The notes under the pieces: model-generated
Databases searched by the model: none
What the model was told of the DNA's origin: nothing
What the model saw: only the letters and a program-made list of their open reading frames with translations
Origin: Glandiceps talaboti
Taxonomy: Eukaryota; Hemichordata; Enteropneusta; Spengelidae
Direction: 5' to 3'
Assembly (NCBI RefSeq): GCF_964340395.1
Contig: NC_135559.1
Location: forward strand, 19,418,150 to 19,482,149
Length of the DNA stretch: 64,000 bases
Shown: in pieces, positions 10,279-20,800 of the stretch
How the letters are laid out: each line of letters opens with the position of its first letter
How positions within the stretch are numbered: position 1 is the first letter of the stretch
Made by a program: the position numbers and the translations under genes

Positions 10279-10353
10279 GAAGAAGAAGAAGAAGAAGAAG
10301 AAGAAGAAGAAGAAGAAGAAGAAGAAGAAGAAGAAGAAGAAGAAGAAGAAGAT
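10279..10353 (+). repeat. (GAA)n tract at the 3' side of the Tx1-type LINE
   Basis: Pure gaa repeat, about 25 units. On the minus strand it is (TTC)n placed directly after the last base of the LINE. With the tract at 16611-16701 it flanks the element on both sides. Confidence 0.97.
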
Positions 10354-10842
10354 TTTGATTTTTAAATAAAACGTTTATTGCTGATCCCTACTGCTAAAAT
10401 TACATTACAATGGAAATAGGGTGTCATACGAATAAACGGAAAGGTTTCACGATCTATCAAATTTTATATGGAGTTAATACATTTAATATTTTGCATTCAA
10501 ACGTCGATTTATCTTCAGTCGATTAACTTCATTCAATATTTTGTTTTCCACCAGTTTTATCTTCATTCAATATTTTGTTTTCAATTTCTGTTCTATCTTC
10601 AGTTGAACATACGTTGTAATTGATGTTGAGATTTCTGAAAGAAAGCAGAATTCGTTAGGTGCATGTATGTATGTATGTATGTATGTATGTATGTATGTAT
10701 GTATGTACATCTTAAAACTATGTCACAAAGCACTGATCTGTGGATGCCAGTATGATTTGACTTCATCTGTCATGTCACACCTACATCCACAGACCCCATA
10801 AGGAGTACGGTGCCCAGAGTGAATTGTGACAGGGACGGGAGC

Positions 10843-13800
10843 TTAGATTAAGATTTTCAGTTCTCCGTCGCATGATACACTACAAAGAGTTTCATTATGT
10901 TCCCACATCAGTTTAAAGTAATCGGTATGGTTTGCTGATGTGTTAAGTTGGTATTCTGTCTTAATCTTTCTTTGTACACGGGAACGAAAAATGTCAATAG
11001 GATTAGTTGGAGTTTTGTTCTTTAATTTATTCCAGCGACTTAAATGAATAGATAATTTGACAGTGCATGTGAGAAAAAGATATATTCTATATACTTGTTT
11101 ATTAACAAAATGTGGAGAGTTTTTTGAGTATCTAGGGATCAGTATGTACCACCATAATGGAAGCGTGTTTTCTCTTTCTAGAAGTTTCATTACCACATTA
11201 TTGTAGAGTTGCAGGACAGGTTGGATATGCTTGCATTCTAAAAAGACGTGTAACAGTGTGTCTTTTTCATCGCAAAAGGGACAGTTTGAATGGTTCTGAA
11301 GTTTGCAATGTAGTAAGAAGGAGCCTGTTGGATATGCTCCATGGAAGAGGCGCCACATGAAATCGCCTTCACGTTTTGATATCGGTCTTCTGTAGCAAGC
11401 TTTGAAGTTAGGCTTAAGACTATTTGGTATGCTGAGTATATCTCGCCATACTGTATCTAGGGCTTGAGGGTTTCTGCGATGGTGCATGCAAACAGTGAGG
11501 AATTTGTAAATTGAGCCTTTCTCTATTTTGTAGAGAGGGAGGTTAAGGTCATCAGATTCATAAAGGTCAAAACTATAGTATGTAGGCATTGGATCTACAG
11601 AAGGCTGTGTTACATCAATATGTTGATTAATTTTGTCTTTCCATTCTTTGGGTATAGCTTTGTGGATAATTTCAATTGTAAGGTCGAGAATTCTTTTTGA
11701 ATGTATATTGATGTTTCTGTGTAGTCTCTCGTTGGTATACCATTGTTTTGTTTCATTATCAATCAAATCTTTGATGTGTGTAATACCTCCTTCTACCAAG
11801 TGGTGTAAGTAGAATGGTTCACGGCGTATTGGGTGTAAGATCAACGGATTATGAAACAGGGGTTCATCTAAAATGTCATTAATCGTTTCTGGATTTCCTT
11901 TTCTCTTAAAGTTGAATTGTTCCCAACAAGAGAGAATGTCTTGATAAAAGGGGGGAATGTGTTGAAGTGGATATTTAAATTTGGTGACAAGTAGCTGTTT
12001 ACAGTAATTTAAGTTGCCTACTTTACTGAAATAGAAGTCAGTGAAATCGAAATTAGGGTGTTTACTATTAGTGTATAAATACCTCTGTAAATACTGTAAT
12101 CTGAATGCCTGTATTCTAGAGGGAATGTGGGTTAATCCCAGTCCTCCCCTTTCAATAGGAAGATGTAGAACATCTGCTGTCACCCAGTGGTGACCTTGCC
12201 ATGTAAAATCTAGGAAGGTTTTTTGGAGATATTCAACGAGTTCTTTGGGGGGACACAGACACCTGAATTTATGATTGAGTTTTGAAGCTATTAATTGGTT
12301 TATGACATGTATACGTCCATGATAAGACATGATTTCGGCAAATCTGGCCCACCATTCCAGTTTTGTTTGGACGCTGTGACCGAGTTCACTCCAGTTTTTA
12401 TTTACGTAATCATCGGAATTTCCAAGGTAGATTCCCAGTAATTTTAACCCCTCATTATTCCATTTTAGCCCCATGGGGGCGTCTTTACGACATTGCCAGT
12501 TGCCGCACCACAATCCTTCAGATTTACCAACATTCACTTTAGCATTAGTAGCTTTTTCATAGATATCAATCCATTTGTTAAGTTTTGTAAAGTCGTCCTC
12601 TTGTGTTACAAGAAATTCGACATCGTCGGCGTAAGCCGATAAAAGGACATTACGTTGTGTGTGGGGTAGACTGAGACCTTTCATTTCACTTTTTGTGCGT
12701 ATTTTGTGCAAAAAGGGTTCTAATGCGAGGATGTATAATTGACCAGATAGGGAGCATCCTTGACGGATACCCCTTTTGAATTCGATTGGTGCTGTTAACA
12801 TGTTGTTTACACGGACAAGACATTGTGCATTAGAGTAGATGAGTTGGATACAACGGGTAAAGTGTTCACCAAATCCGAAGGATTTCAATGTGTTCATTAA
12901 ATATTTGTGGTTTACTCGATCAAATGCTTTTTCTTGGTCGATTGCGACAATTCCAAGAGTTAATTGCGTTTGATTCGCGTAGCATATACTGTCTCTAAGA
13001 ACATTTATGTTGTCTTCTATACTACGAGTTGGTATGCTACACGTTTGATCGATATTGATAATACTCCCAAGTACATTGCGTAGTCGAAAAGATAGACATT
13101 TTGTGAATATCTTGTAATCACTGCATAATAAACTTATTGGACGCCAGTTTTTCAGTAATGTGTTATCACCTTTCTTTGGGATCAAACTTATTACTGCGCG
13201 ACGGCAGGATTGTGGAAGTTCGCCATCTTTTATAGAAGTGGAAAAGACATCAAGAAAGTCATGTTTAAAAGTTGACCAGAATGTTTTGTAGAATTCATTA
13301 GGAATGCCATCAATGCCAGGAGAGCGGTTATTTGAAAGGTGTTTGACTGCGGTTGTTAGTTCATCAAGTGTAATATCTGAGTCGCAGTAGTCTGAATCAT
13401 CTTTACTTAGTTGAGGAAGGTTTTCTAGTAGTTTTTCTTGGTCTGTAGTGGAGGTGGGATCAGGTAGAAAGAGTTCTTGATAGAAGGAATGTGTGATTTT
13501 GCACATTTCATTTTGTTCATTAGTAATAGTCTGGTCGCTTCTGCGGAGCTGGGTTATGGTTTTACGACTGTTTTTACGTTTTTCAAGCCTCGAGAAAAAA
13601 TCACCAGACATATCATTTTCATGCAAAAGTTGTTGATGTGTTCGCACGGCTGCGCCTTTACTTTCAGATTGAATGTATGTTTTCAAAAGTTCTTTTTTGT
13701 CATTGTATATATTTACCAAATCGGGGTTTGTATTCATGTTGTGTTCCATTTCTTTTAGTTCATGTTCAAGTTTATGTTTTGAATCTTTAAAGAGTTGACG

Positions 13801-14760
13801 TTTGTGAGTTGCATATTGCTGTGTCAGCAGTTTTATTTTGTGTTTGCCAATGTCCCACCAGTGTTGTATTTTCGTAAATTCTGTTTTTGTATTCTGCCAC
13901 TGTGTCCAAAAGTCACGGATGAGGTCGCAGTAGTAAGCGTCGTCAAGTAGGTCGGTATTCATATACCAGACGGGAGAAGTGTTTTGAACTTTTGTGAGAG
14001 AGATTTTGATTTTCACAATGGAGTGGTCTGAGAAGGCTTGTGCTCCAGTGAAAATGTCAGCGGTGTGTATGCGGGTAGAGAGATGTTTTGATATGTAAAT
14101 TCTATCAATTCTTGCAGCTGTTGTGTTATCGCTTTTATGCCAAGTGTACTGTCTTGTGTTGCCTTGGTGATATCGCCACGCATCCACTAATTTAAATCTG
14201 TGTGTTAATTTATCAAGGCAAAGAGAAGTGCGAGTATCCGGCTCTTTCTTACTCGAGCGGTCTATTCCAGGGTTTACGGTGCAGTTAAAGTCACCTCCAA
14301 GGATGATGGGGTCGTTATTTAACTCATTTAAAAGTTGTTTTAATTTTTGAAGGACATATAACCTTTCATTTCCGTCATTTGGTGCATATAGGTTAATAAT
14401 GTGAAAAGAATTATCATTGACTTTGACATGAGCATGTAGAAGTCTTCCATTGACGATATTTTTTGTTGACAGAATATTTATATTTCTTTTGGGAGAGAAA
14501 AGAATTGCAACGCCAGCAGTATTAGTATTTGCGTGAGAAAAAACACACTGTCCTCTCCATGCAATACGCCAAGACGGTTCGTCGACAGGTATAGTGTGAG
14601 TTTCCTGTAGGAAGTGAAAATCGCTCTCATGGTTATTCTTGAGGTAGGCAAAGATCTTATATCGTTTGAGTGAGTCGCGGCCTCCTCGTACATTGAATGT
14701 TGTGCAAGTTAGACTAACCATGATTGTGATGAGAAATGTGATGATGTGGTGTATAACCAT
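10843..14760 (-). CDS. LINE ORF2: APE endonuclease and reverse transcriptase, full length
   Basis: 1305 residues uninterrupted. The more likely start is Met14 or so (MVSLTCTTFNVRGGRD), where the endonuclease begins. APE motifs: TFNVRG (Asn23), FLQETH (Glu53), NLYAPND (123-129), GGDFNC (Asp157, Asn159), ARIDRIY (Asp219), SDHSIV (244-249). Reverse transcriptase, about 478-770: SPGIDGIPNEF, LIPKKGD, LKNWRPISLL, motif A AIDQEKAFDR (Asp608), motif B RGIRQGCSLSGQLY, motif C SAYADDVEF (710-713). C-terminal CX2CX7HX4C knuckle at 1160-1176 (CPFCDEK to LEC). No RNase H. Such proteins nick the target and copy the element RNA there. All catalytic residues are present, so it could be active. Sequence order and motif words fit the Tx1/L1 group. 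Confidence 0.95.
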   Translation of the reverse strand: MVIHHIITFLITIMVSLTCTTFNVRGGRDSLKRYKIFAYLKNNHESDFHFLQETHTIPVDEPSWRIAWRGQCVFSHANTNTAGVAILFSPKRNINILSTKNIVNGRLLHAHVKVNDNSFHIINLYAPNDGNERLYVLQKLKQLLNELNNDPIILGGDFNCTVNPGIDRSSKKEPDTRTSLCLDKLTHRFKLVDAWRYHQGNTRQYTWHKSDNTTAARIDRIYISKHLSTRIHTADIFTGAQAFSDHSIVKIKISLTKVQNTSPVWYMNTDLLDDAYYCDLIRDFWTQWQNTKTEFTKIQHWWDIGKHKIKLLTQQYATHKRQLFKDSKHKLEHELKEMEHNMNTNPDLVNIYNDKKELLKTYIQSESKGAAVRTHQQLLHENDMSGDFFSRLEKRKNSRKTITQLRRSDQTITNEQNEMCKITHSFYQELFLPDPTSTTDQEKLLENLPQLSKDDSDYCDSDITLDELTTAVKHLSNNRSPGIDGIPNEFYKTFWSTFKHDFLDVFSTSIKDGELPQSCRRAVISLIPKKGDNTLLKNWRPISLLCSDYKIFTKCLSFRLRNVLGSIINIDQTCSIPTRSIEDNINVLRDSICYANQTQLTLGIVAIDQEKAFDRVNHKYLMNTLKSFGFGEHFTRCIQLIYSNAQCLVRVNNMLTAPIEFKRGIRQGCSLSGQLYILALEPFLHKIRTKSEMKGLSLPHTQRNVLLSAYADDVEFLVTQEDDFTKLNKWIDIYEKATNAKVNVGKSEGLWCGNWQCRKDAPMGLKWNNEGLKLLGIYLGNSDDYVNKNWSELGHSVQTKLEWWARFAEIMSYHGRIHVINQLIASKLNHKFRCLCPPKELVEYLQKTFLDFTWQGHHWVTADVLHLPIERGGLGLTHIPSRIQAFRLQYLQRYLYTNSKHPNFDFTDFYFSKVGNLNYCKQLLVTKFKYPLQHIPPFYQDILSCWEQFNFKRKGNPETINDILDEPLFHNPLILHPIRREPFYLHHLVEGGITHIKDLIDNETKQWYTNERLHRNINIHSKRILDLTIEIIHKAIPKEWKDKINQHIDVTQPSVDPMPTYYSFDLYESDDLNLPLYKIEKGSIYKFLTVCMHHRRNPQALDTVWRDILSIPNSLKPNFKACYRRPISKREGDFMWRLFHGAYPTGSFLLHCKLQNHSNCPFCDEKDTLLHVFLECKHIQPVLQLYNNVVMKLLERENTLPLWWYILIPRYSKNSPHFVNKQVYRIYLFLTCTVKLSIHLSRWNKLKNKTPTNPIDIFRSRVQRKIKTEYQLNTSANHTDYFKLMWEHNETLCSVSCDGELKILI

Positions 14761-14786
14761 GATATGTATAGAAGTGGTAAGAGAGC

Positions 14787-16397
14787 TCAGGAGGATGAAC
14801 CTTTTGTAGTGAAACTAGTCACTTTCAGATGTTTGATTAACTTTGCTTTTATTTTATAGATTCTAGCTTTCTGTGATTTGGATATTTGTTCGTTATTACG
14901 GTAGTTTTTCAGACTGTGGATTAATTTTTTTAGATCTGGACAGAAGTCCACACTTCTCTCAACGATTTTTTTTGAGTACATTACATCGTTGAGGAATTCT
15001 CTGATTGAATCTGCTGGTAAAGTGTATTGTTGGCTTTGATCGCCTATTTGGGAGAATTCAGACATGTCAGACATAACTGATTCTGTATCATCTTCTTCTT
15101 ATGCATTTTCTTCGTTTATTGGGTTGGTACATGATTGAATAGGAGAAAACAGGTCTTGTGAGTCGCCTATTGTAATGTCAGTATTGGGGAAAAGCTCTGA
15201 CGCTCCAGGAATCGAAGAATCAGATAGTTCAAGGGAGAGAGGTTGAGACTGAGAGGATGAGGAGGTTGAAGATTCACAGAAGGAGGAAGGGAGAGAGGGT
15301 GGAGAGGGGAAGGGGGAAGGAGGGGTTCGTACCCTCTCTTCAACGGATGAAACAGAGTCGTCTGTTTTTTGTGCGTCACTTTTATTACAGTCTTTAACGG
15401 TGTGTGTATCATTTGATATGTTGTCGTTGCCATTGGTTACTTTGTCTGTGTTTTCTGTTGGTGTATTGATATTTTCATTTGTATCGTTACCACGAACGTC
15501 GATTGTTCGTGTTGTGTTGTTGTCCTCCATCATGGTTACATCTGTGTTTTCTTGAGTGTCTGTATCAGTATTTACACGTTGCAATTGATCACCTGTGTGT
15601 ACCTGTTTATCGGTATTGTCATTGGTAGTTTTGTTATTGTTGTTCGATCGAGTGTCATCTGTGTTGTCTTGTATATCGGTATTTGTGGTCACGTCGTTGG
15701 TATGTGTGTTGCTTGTGTCATTTGTTGTCTCTGTTTGGTTATTCATGGTATCATTACGTGTGCTTTGGGTTTCATTCTGCTGTGTGTTGTCTTCGTTGAC
15801 AGGTGTTTCTGTATTTTGACAGCAGTTTCGTTGTATGTGACCTGGCAACCCACATTTGTAACACCGAAAGTCGCCAGTTGTCATGTAGATTCGATATGCC
15901 CTGTTTTCATGTCTGACGAGGAAATGACCTTCCACTTCGTCTTTGTTGTGTAGTAGCATGTATATTTGTCTGCGAAAAGATTGTATGTGTTTCAAGTTGT
16001 CTTTTCTACACCCCAACGGTATAGGTTTTAGGTCGCTGACCATTTTCCCATAAATAGAGAGTTCCCCCTTTAAAGTATCATTTGGGATAAAGGGTGGTAC
16101 GCCCGAAAGAATTACTTTCGTTGCTGGTTTGACGACGGGTTCAACGTTGACCCACGAACCGTCAATGGTTAGTCCATGCATACATACGGTGTCGACCCAA
16201 GTAACTGATTTGAAATAAACTATGATACTCCCGTTTGCACGAGAAGCAGCGATAATATTGCTTGCACCAACAATCTCGGCGATTTTCTCTACATAAGACT
16301 CGACTCTGAATCCGTCAATTGTTGCACACCTAATACCATGTTTGCTGGTTAGACCTGCAAATGTATCACGTGTCTGGCTTGATGGCCAGGTAGCCAT
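14787..16397 (-). pseudogene. LINE ORF1 with CCHC knuckle, split by one in-frame TAA
   Basis: The open frame runs from 16520, but the Met at 16397 (context AAAGATGG) is the better start; the 41 residues before it are a hydrophobic read-through of the leader. An RRM-like region (KVILSGVPPFIPNDTLKGEL, about residues 135-215 of the longer frame) is followed by one CX2CX4HX4C knuckle (Cys220, Cys223, His228, Cys233) and a long Asn/Thr/Asp-rich low-complexity part, then Ser/Pro-rich sequence. A TAA at 15101-15099 stops it. The same frame stays open beyond it for about 100 codons to 14787 (acidic EEDDTES, then LPADSIREFLNDV and a Lys-rich end), which has the look of the normal ORF1 C-terminus. So one substitution appears to truncate the RNA-binding protein. 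A natural stop with readthrough is the alternative. Confidence 0.8.
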
Positions 16398-16610
16398 CTT
16401 TGCTACACTGGCTAAAGCCGAAAACCAACCAAAGAAAAAGACCCAAAATAGAAAGAACGGGGGAAGTAGTGTCAAAAATAAACTTACAGGAAGGTAATAA
16501 ACGGTCCTACCGGTATCCACAGGATGCTAAAAACACAGGATGAACAACAGCAAGCTAGATTTCGTTGGATTGTACGGAGCTCCACTTCAACACGTCCGTT
16601 CAAGATGGCG

Positions 16611-16671
16611 GAAGAAGAAGAAGAAGAAGAAGAAGAAGAAGAAGAAGAAGAAGAAGAAGAAGAAGAAGAAG

Positions 16672-16701
<30 letters not shown>
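16611..16701 (+). repeat. (GAA)n tract at the 5' side of the Tx1-type LINE
   Basis: About 30 gaa units directly outside the element's 5' end (minus-strand cgccatcttg). Poly-Glu, poly-Lys and poly-Arg frames here are artefacts of the tract. Confidence 0.97.
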
Positions 16702-16703
<2 letters not shown>

Positions 16704-16796
16704 TTTATTCAATTCTCCCCTGGCCACAAAATCACTTGTCTAGTATTACTATCCACAACCTCCAACATCCCCACCACCAACAATTGTTAATCACCA

Positions 16797-17735
16797 GATT
16801 TAAACTGAATACCTCTCGCTTGGGCAAAACCATACATTTGTATACCTGAACATTCATTGTTTGAATGCGAAACTCTGAGTTATAGCTATCGTGCATGATG
16901 AACCCTTAACTGGAAAATTAATTATATGAAGCTATATGAAATTTGACCTTGCTTATTTAAGATATAATCTAATTATCGAAACCATTAATTATAGAAATGA
17001 ACCATTAAGATTACAAGCTATATCAACAAGCTTCAATGGACACATACACTTTTTTTTACCATCAGTGCATGTACTAAATTAATTTAAATTTAACGCTTGC
17101 ACTCAGTTAACGACATTGCCAAATTATCAAAAATGGTGATTTATGCAATTTTACACATCATCTCAATTAAAAACTACATAAAGACTACATCAACCACATG
17201 TGCTTCATTGTTTGATGAAGGTACCATATTTTATGAACTTGAAGTTCACATTCTTAAGATTTAAGATATAGCCTAATTATACCTAATTATAAAATCATTA
17301 ATAATACAAATTTCTTGTTTAAAGCTAAAAGTTATATCAAGAAGCATCATAGCACATGTGCACATTGTTACCATTGATATATGTACCAAATTATATTAAA
17401 TGTGAACCTTCCATTCTTAAGATATCATTTAATTACTCAGCTTTATTAATTACGCAAATTACTCATTAAACCTAAATAGTAGGCTTTCTAGGACATGTGT
17501 GCTTATTGTGGTTCATGTATGTACCACATTTTGAGGATTTGAAGAGGCCATGACCATTCTTTATATATGGCTTAATTACTGAAATTCATTAATTGTGTAA
17601 ATCACTCATTAAAGCTATAAGCTATATCAACACAAGTTATATAACATATGTGCTTTGCTATGGTTAATGTCGGTACCAAATCATATCAAATCATATTGAA
17701 TTTTAATAAGGCATTCTTAAGATATTTATTATTTC
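16797..17735. repeat. AT-rich satellite, about 150-bp period
   Basis: Words attaattatgcaaat, actcattaaagct and acatgtgctt recur. The acatgtgc anchor falls at about 17199, 17352, 17494 and 17645, and a weaker one at 17042, so five units of 142-153 bases. The block opens with agatttaaactgaatacctc. Related units lie at 28860-29120 and 62430-62810, where the opening words are again agatttaaactgaatgcctc. Confidence 0.8.
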
Positions 17736-18229
17736 CCTCGGTACATAGTATAGCCGTAAATTAATGTCTCAACGTTTCGCCTAAATATAATAATAACCTT
17801 GAGCAAATAGAGTCTTGATGGTGACGGTCACGTGTGCAGTGATCATGTGTATAGGGCATTAGTTTAGTTTGAACTGGCAGTCTAGTCAGTGCTCTCTTCG
17901 TAGATGGACACATTTCATTCAGGATCCATTCCAGTTCTAATTTTCTTTCAAGACGGCTCTAAAAAAATCACATCGATCAAATAGTCGGAAGACAACGATC
18001 TTGATTCAAATATATCATCCCCAGTTCAAGAAGCCCTGAATAAACAAAACGACACATTGCTAGGCGATTTAGACAGTTTAATCGGCTTAGTCGGCTCGAT
18101 TCATTCAAGAGAATCAAAGGTATATTACTTATAGAACATCACCAAAAACCTGTTCACATAGCAAATACAACAGGTCTGGGATGGAAAGTAGTCGATGAAT
18201 ACATCACCCATGAACTAGCTGACGATTCG

Positions 18230-18649
18230 GATGTTGAAAGGTGAATTAAAAAGGCAGAAATATCAGCCAGACGTAAACGTAAAGACAGTCTGCTGAAAAG
18301 AAGCAAGAGGCAGTACAACAGGGGGACACCATATGCATCATCATTGTCTCAGGAAGAGTATTCAAAAATGGTACGTGGGTTCAGACGAGAGGCAGTCACG
18401 AGGACGAAAACCCGGGCATGCTTTGCCTTCACCAAGTATGGCCACAGGAGAAATGAGTGTCCAGAGGTGAATGCTGCAGAGACCTGTAGCCAGTTTACAT
18501 ACAAGATAAGTAGTACTTTTGATATATCTCATATACCGGGTAATGCTGTAGTTGGTGGGAAGAAAAATCTCGAGAACGAGTTTGTCATTGAAACGATAGG
18601 GAATGGAAGTGGCGGGGAAATGTATTGTATTTCACCACGGGTAGACTAG
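18230..18649 (+). pseudogene. DIRS-like gag segment
   Basis: Basic region (ARRKRKDSLLKRSKRQYNRG, from about 18268), then SLSQEEYSKMVRGFRREAV and CFAFTKYGHRRNEC. The last matches a CX2CX4HX4C knuckle in which the second Cys has become Phe or Thr, so zinc binding should be lost. In this family the knuckle protein packages the RNA. Stop codons precede it (about 18245). Confidence 0.65.
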
Positions 18650-18774
18650 CAAAGGCTGTGAATGTCTGGAAGTTGAGGAGTGCGAGCACTTTCATCTAGG
18701 GAGAATCCCAGTTTCGTACTCAACGAATTAGACAAGTTGATTGGTCTAGGCTGTATACCTCCGGTAAGAGAACA

Positions 18775-19769
18775 CACTGTATCTGTATGCAGATGACTCC
18801 ACCTTATTCTGTGAGATCAGATCAAGTGATGACAGCAACTCTAAAACATGTTGTCTGAACAGGGACCTAGAGAGAATGAGGAACTGGGCAGACAAATGGA
18901 AAGTGACCTTTGAGCCATCCAAGTGCAAAGTTTTGACCATCTCAAGAAAGAGGAATCCAACTAGGACAGACTTATTCTTCGGAAAGACTAAACTTGTAGA
19001 GAAGGATGAGCTGGAAATCTTGGGTGTCACAGTTGATAGGAAACTCACCTAGACTAAGCACATATCAAACATCACAGCCAGAGCTGGACAGAAGCTTGGA
19101 GCACTAAGGAAGGTTGCAAACAAACTGAATGTGAAAGGTAGAGCTATGGTCTACAAGGCCCAGGTTCGTACTGTTATGGAGTATGCTTCATTATGCTGGA
19201 TGACTGCCTCAACCACCACACTCAAGCTTCTCGACTCCATCCAGAGTAAAGCATTGCGAATCATAGGTGTGAACGAACAGGAGGCAAGATTGGATTTAAA
19301 CATCCCTTCATTACATCACAGACGCCTGGTTGCAGCTACAACTGTACTCTACAAGATGCACACAAGTTTGTGCCCATTCGATCTGAGGGCAATGCTTCCT
19401 CAGCCATATTCCCCAGACGAGCAACCCGCACCAGTTTGTCAATGTCAAGTCATGCACTCATCGAACCAGTATCAAGAACTTACTCCACTGGCAGAACTTT
19501 CATCCACACTGCAGTCCATGTCTGGAATGGACTCCCTGACAATGTAGTTGGAGTGATCAGTGATAATGGTGCTCAGTCCTTCAAGAGCCGTGTGCACAAA
19601 CATCTTTCAACACCCTAAAGAAACAGAAGATTCTCTAATCTACTCCTAAGCTGCTGTGAACCATTGCTTTGGCTCATGAGATTTACTTATATAGTGCTTT
19701 GCTGCTTATATCTGTGTATGACCTGGTCACATCTTATGAGCTATTATTCACTTTAGCATTTTATATATA
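18775..19769 (+). mobile_element. 5'-truncated LINE nested in the DIRS-like element
   Basis: Starts abruptly inside the reverse transcriptase at motif C (YLYADDSTLF), continues NWADKWKVTFEPSKCKVLTI, EILGVTVDRKLT (stop at about 19050), ITARAGQKLGALRKVANKLN, AQVRTVMEYASLCW, LLDSIQSKALRIIG and, after a frameshift near 19400-19420, VHVWNGLPDNVV and FKSRVHKHLST. These are the usual C-terminal words of jockey/CR1-group ORF2. It is followed by an A-rich stretch (tatataaaaaaag) at the right border. The DIRS reading resumes at once on both sides (PPVREH on the left, APRVVNPL on the right), so this is an insertion. Confidence 0.85.
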
Positions 19770-20800
19770 AAAAAAGTCAAGCACCTCGAGTGGTTAACCC
19801 ATTGACCATTGCATATAACTCGGCAGGTAAGCCAGGGCTTGTGTTAGATTGTAGTCACGTCAGTTTGTTTATCCTTAAGACCAAATTTAAAGGATATTGC
19901 TGTCACACAGCAATTGTTCGAAGTCGACGACTTTTTGTTCACTTTCGATTTGAAATCAGCTTATCATCATATTGAGATATTTCCAGACCAAAGAGAATTG
20001 TTGGGGTTTCATGGATAGTCGACGAGAAGGTACGTTTTTTTCGTGTTCAATGTTTTACCTTTTGGTTTATCCACCGTACCATATATTTTTATTAAAGTGG
20101 CTCGGGTTTTGATCCACCATTGGAGAACAACAGGTAATAAGGTAGTCATGTTTTTTGACAATGGTATAGGTGGTGCAAAGGGTTTTGAAGCCGCCACAAC
20201 TACTCAGTAGCAAAGTTAAATCGAGTATATTAGATTTCGGTTTTCTGTTGGCAAACGAAAAATGCCATTGAATTGGACACCAACAGCAAGAGCACTTTGG
20301 CTGGGAGTCAATATAGATTTGGTAATATGTACACTATATGTGACCGATGAGAGAATCAATCGGGCTGTAGCAATATTGCCTGACATTTGGGAATCTTTGT
20401 TGGCAGGTAAGAAGCAGTTCAAACCTCGAAAGATTGCGTCAGCAGTCGGTCAGATCATTTCAATGCAAGGCGGTATAGGATCGGACGTGCAATCATACAC
20501 AATGCATGTATTCGTATGCCTCGACAAAAGGGCTAGTTGGAATTCTGTCATAGAATTGAACAAGTTCGCACAAAGAGAAGTGCGTTTTTAGTTGGATAAT
20601 GTACACATATTAAACGGGTCTAAGTTGACAGAGGAACAGTCACACCACAGAGGTGTTCAGTGACGCATCTGCCACAGGGCATGGCAGTTATGTAAGTGAA
20701 TTGTCAGATGACAGGCCGACCATTGGCAATATATTGGTCAGAGTTTACGGAGTTCCTCTTGGCGGGAACTGGAGGCTGTATGTATACAAAGTTATACAGG
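19770..20800 (+). pseudogene. DIRS-like reverse transcriptase and RNase H, broken
   Basis: Pieces in order: VVNPLTIAYNSAGKPGLVLD, KTKFK; then FDLKSAYHHIEIFPDQRE (19945-20000); a missing base at about 20010; VDEKVRF; an extra T at about 20037; FVFNVLPFGLSTVPYIF; VMFFDNGIGGAKGF; a stop at 20207; KCHWNWTPTARALWLGVNID (20260-20320); and VFSDASATG (20650). The Asp pair of motif C is reduced to Asp-Asn, so it is catalytically dead besides the frameshifts. Confidence 0.75.

Larger units (their letters stand above)
10354..16610 (-). mobile_element. Tx1/L1-type LINE inserted in (TTC)n, nearly intact
   Basis: A 6257-base element on the minus strand with a 5' leader of about 210 bases, ORF1, ORF2 in a different frame and a 3' UTR (10354-10842) that holds an ATGT microsatellite (10663-10707) and an AATAAA signal near 10374 just before the end. 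(TTC)n lies immediately outside both ends. Established knowledge: Tx1-clade LINEs include target-specific families, among them ones placed in TC or TTC microsatellites (Kibi and Koshi, described by Kojima and Fujiwara). The intact ORF2 and clean ends suggest a young insertion. Its long reverse-strand gene content sits in intron F/G of the VWDE-like gene in the same orientation. Confidence 0.9.

Noticed and set aside
11157-11360. Plus-strand open frame with a Leu-rich start, and others at 13477, 15552 and 15595
   Set aside because: They are antisense shadows of the LINE ORF1 and ORF2.
16524-16849. Poly-Glu, poly-Lys and poly-Arg open frames
   Set aside because: All three come from the same (GAA)n microsatellite in its three frames.
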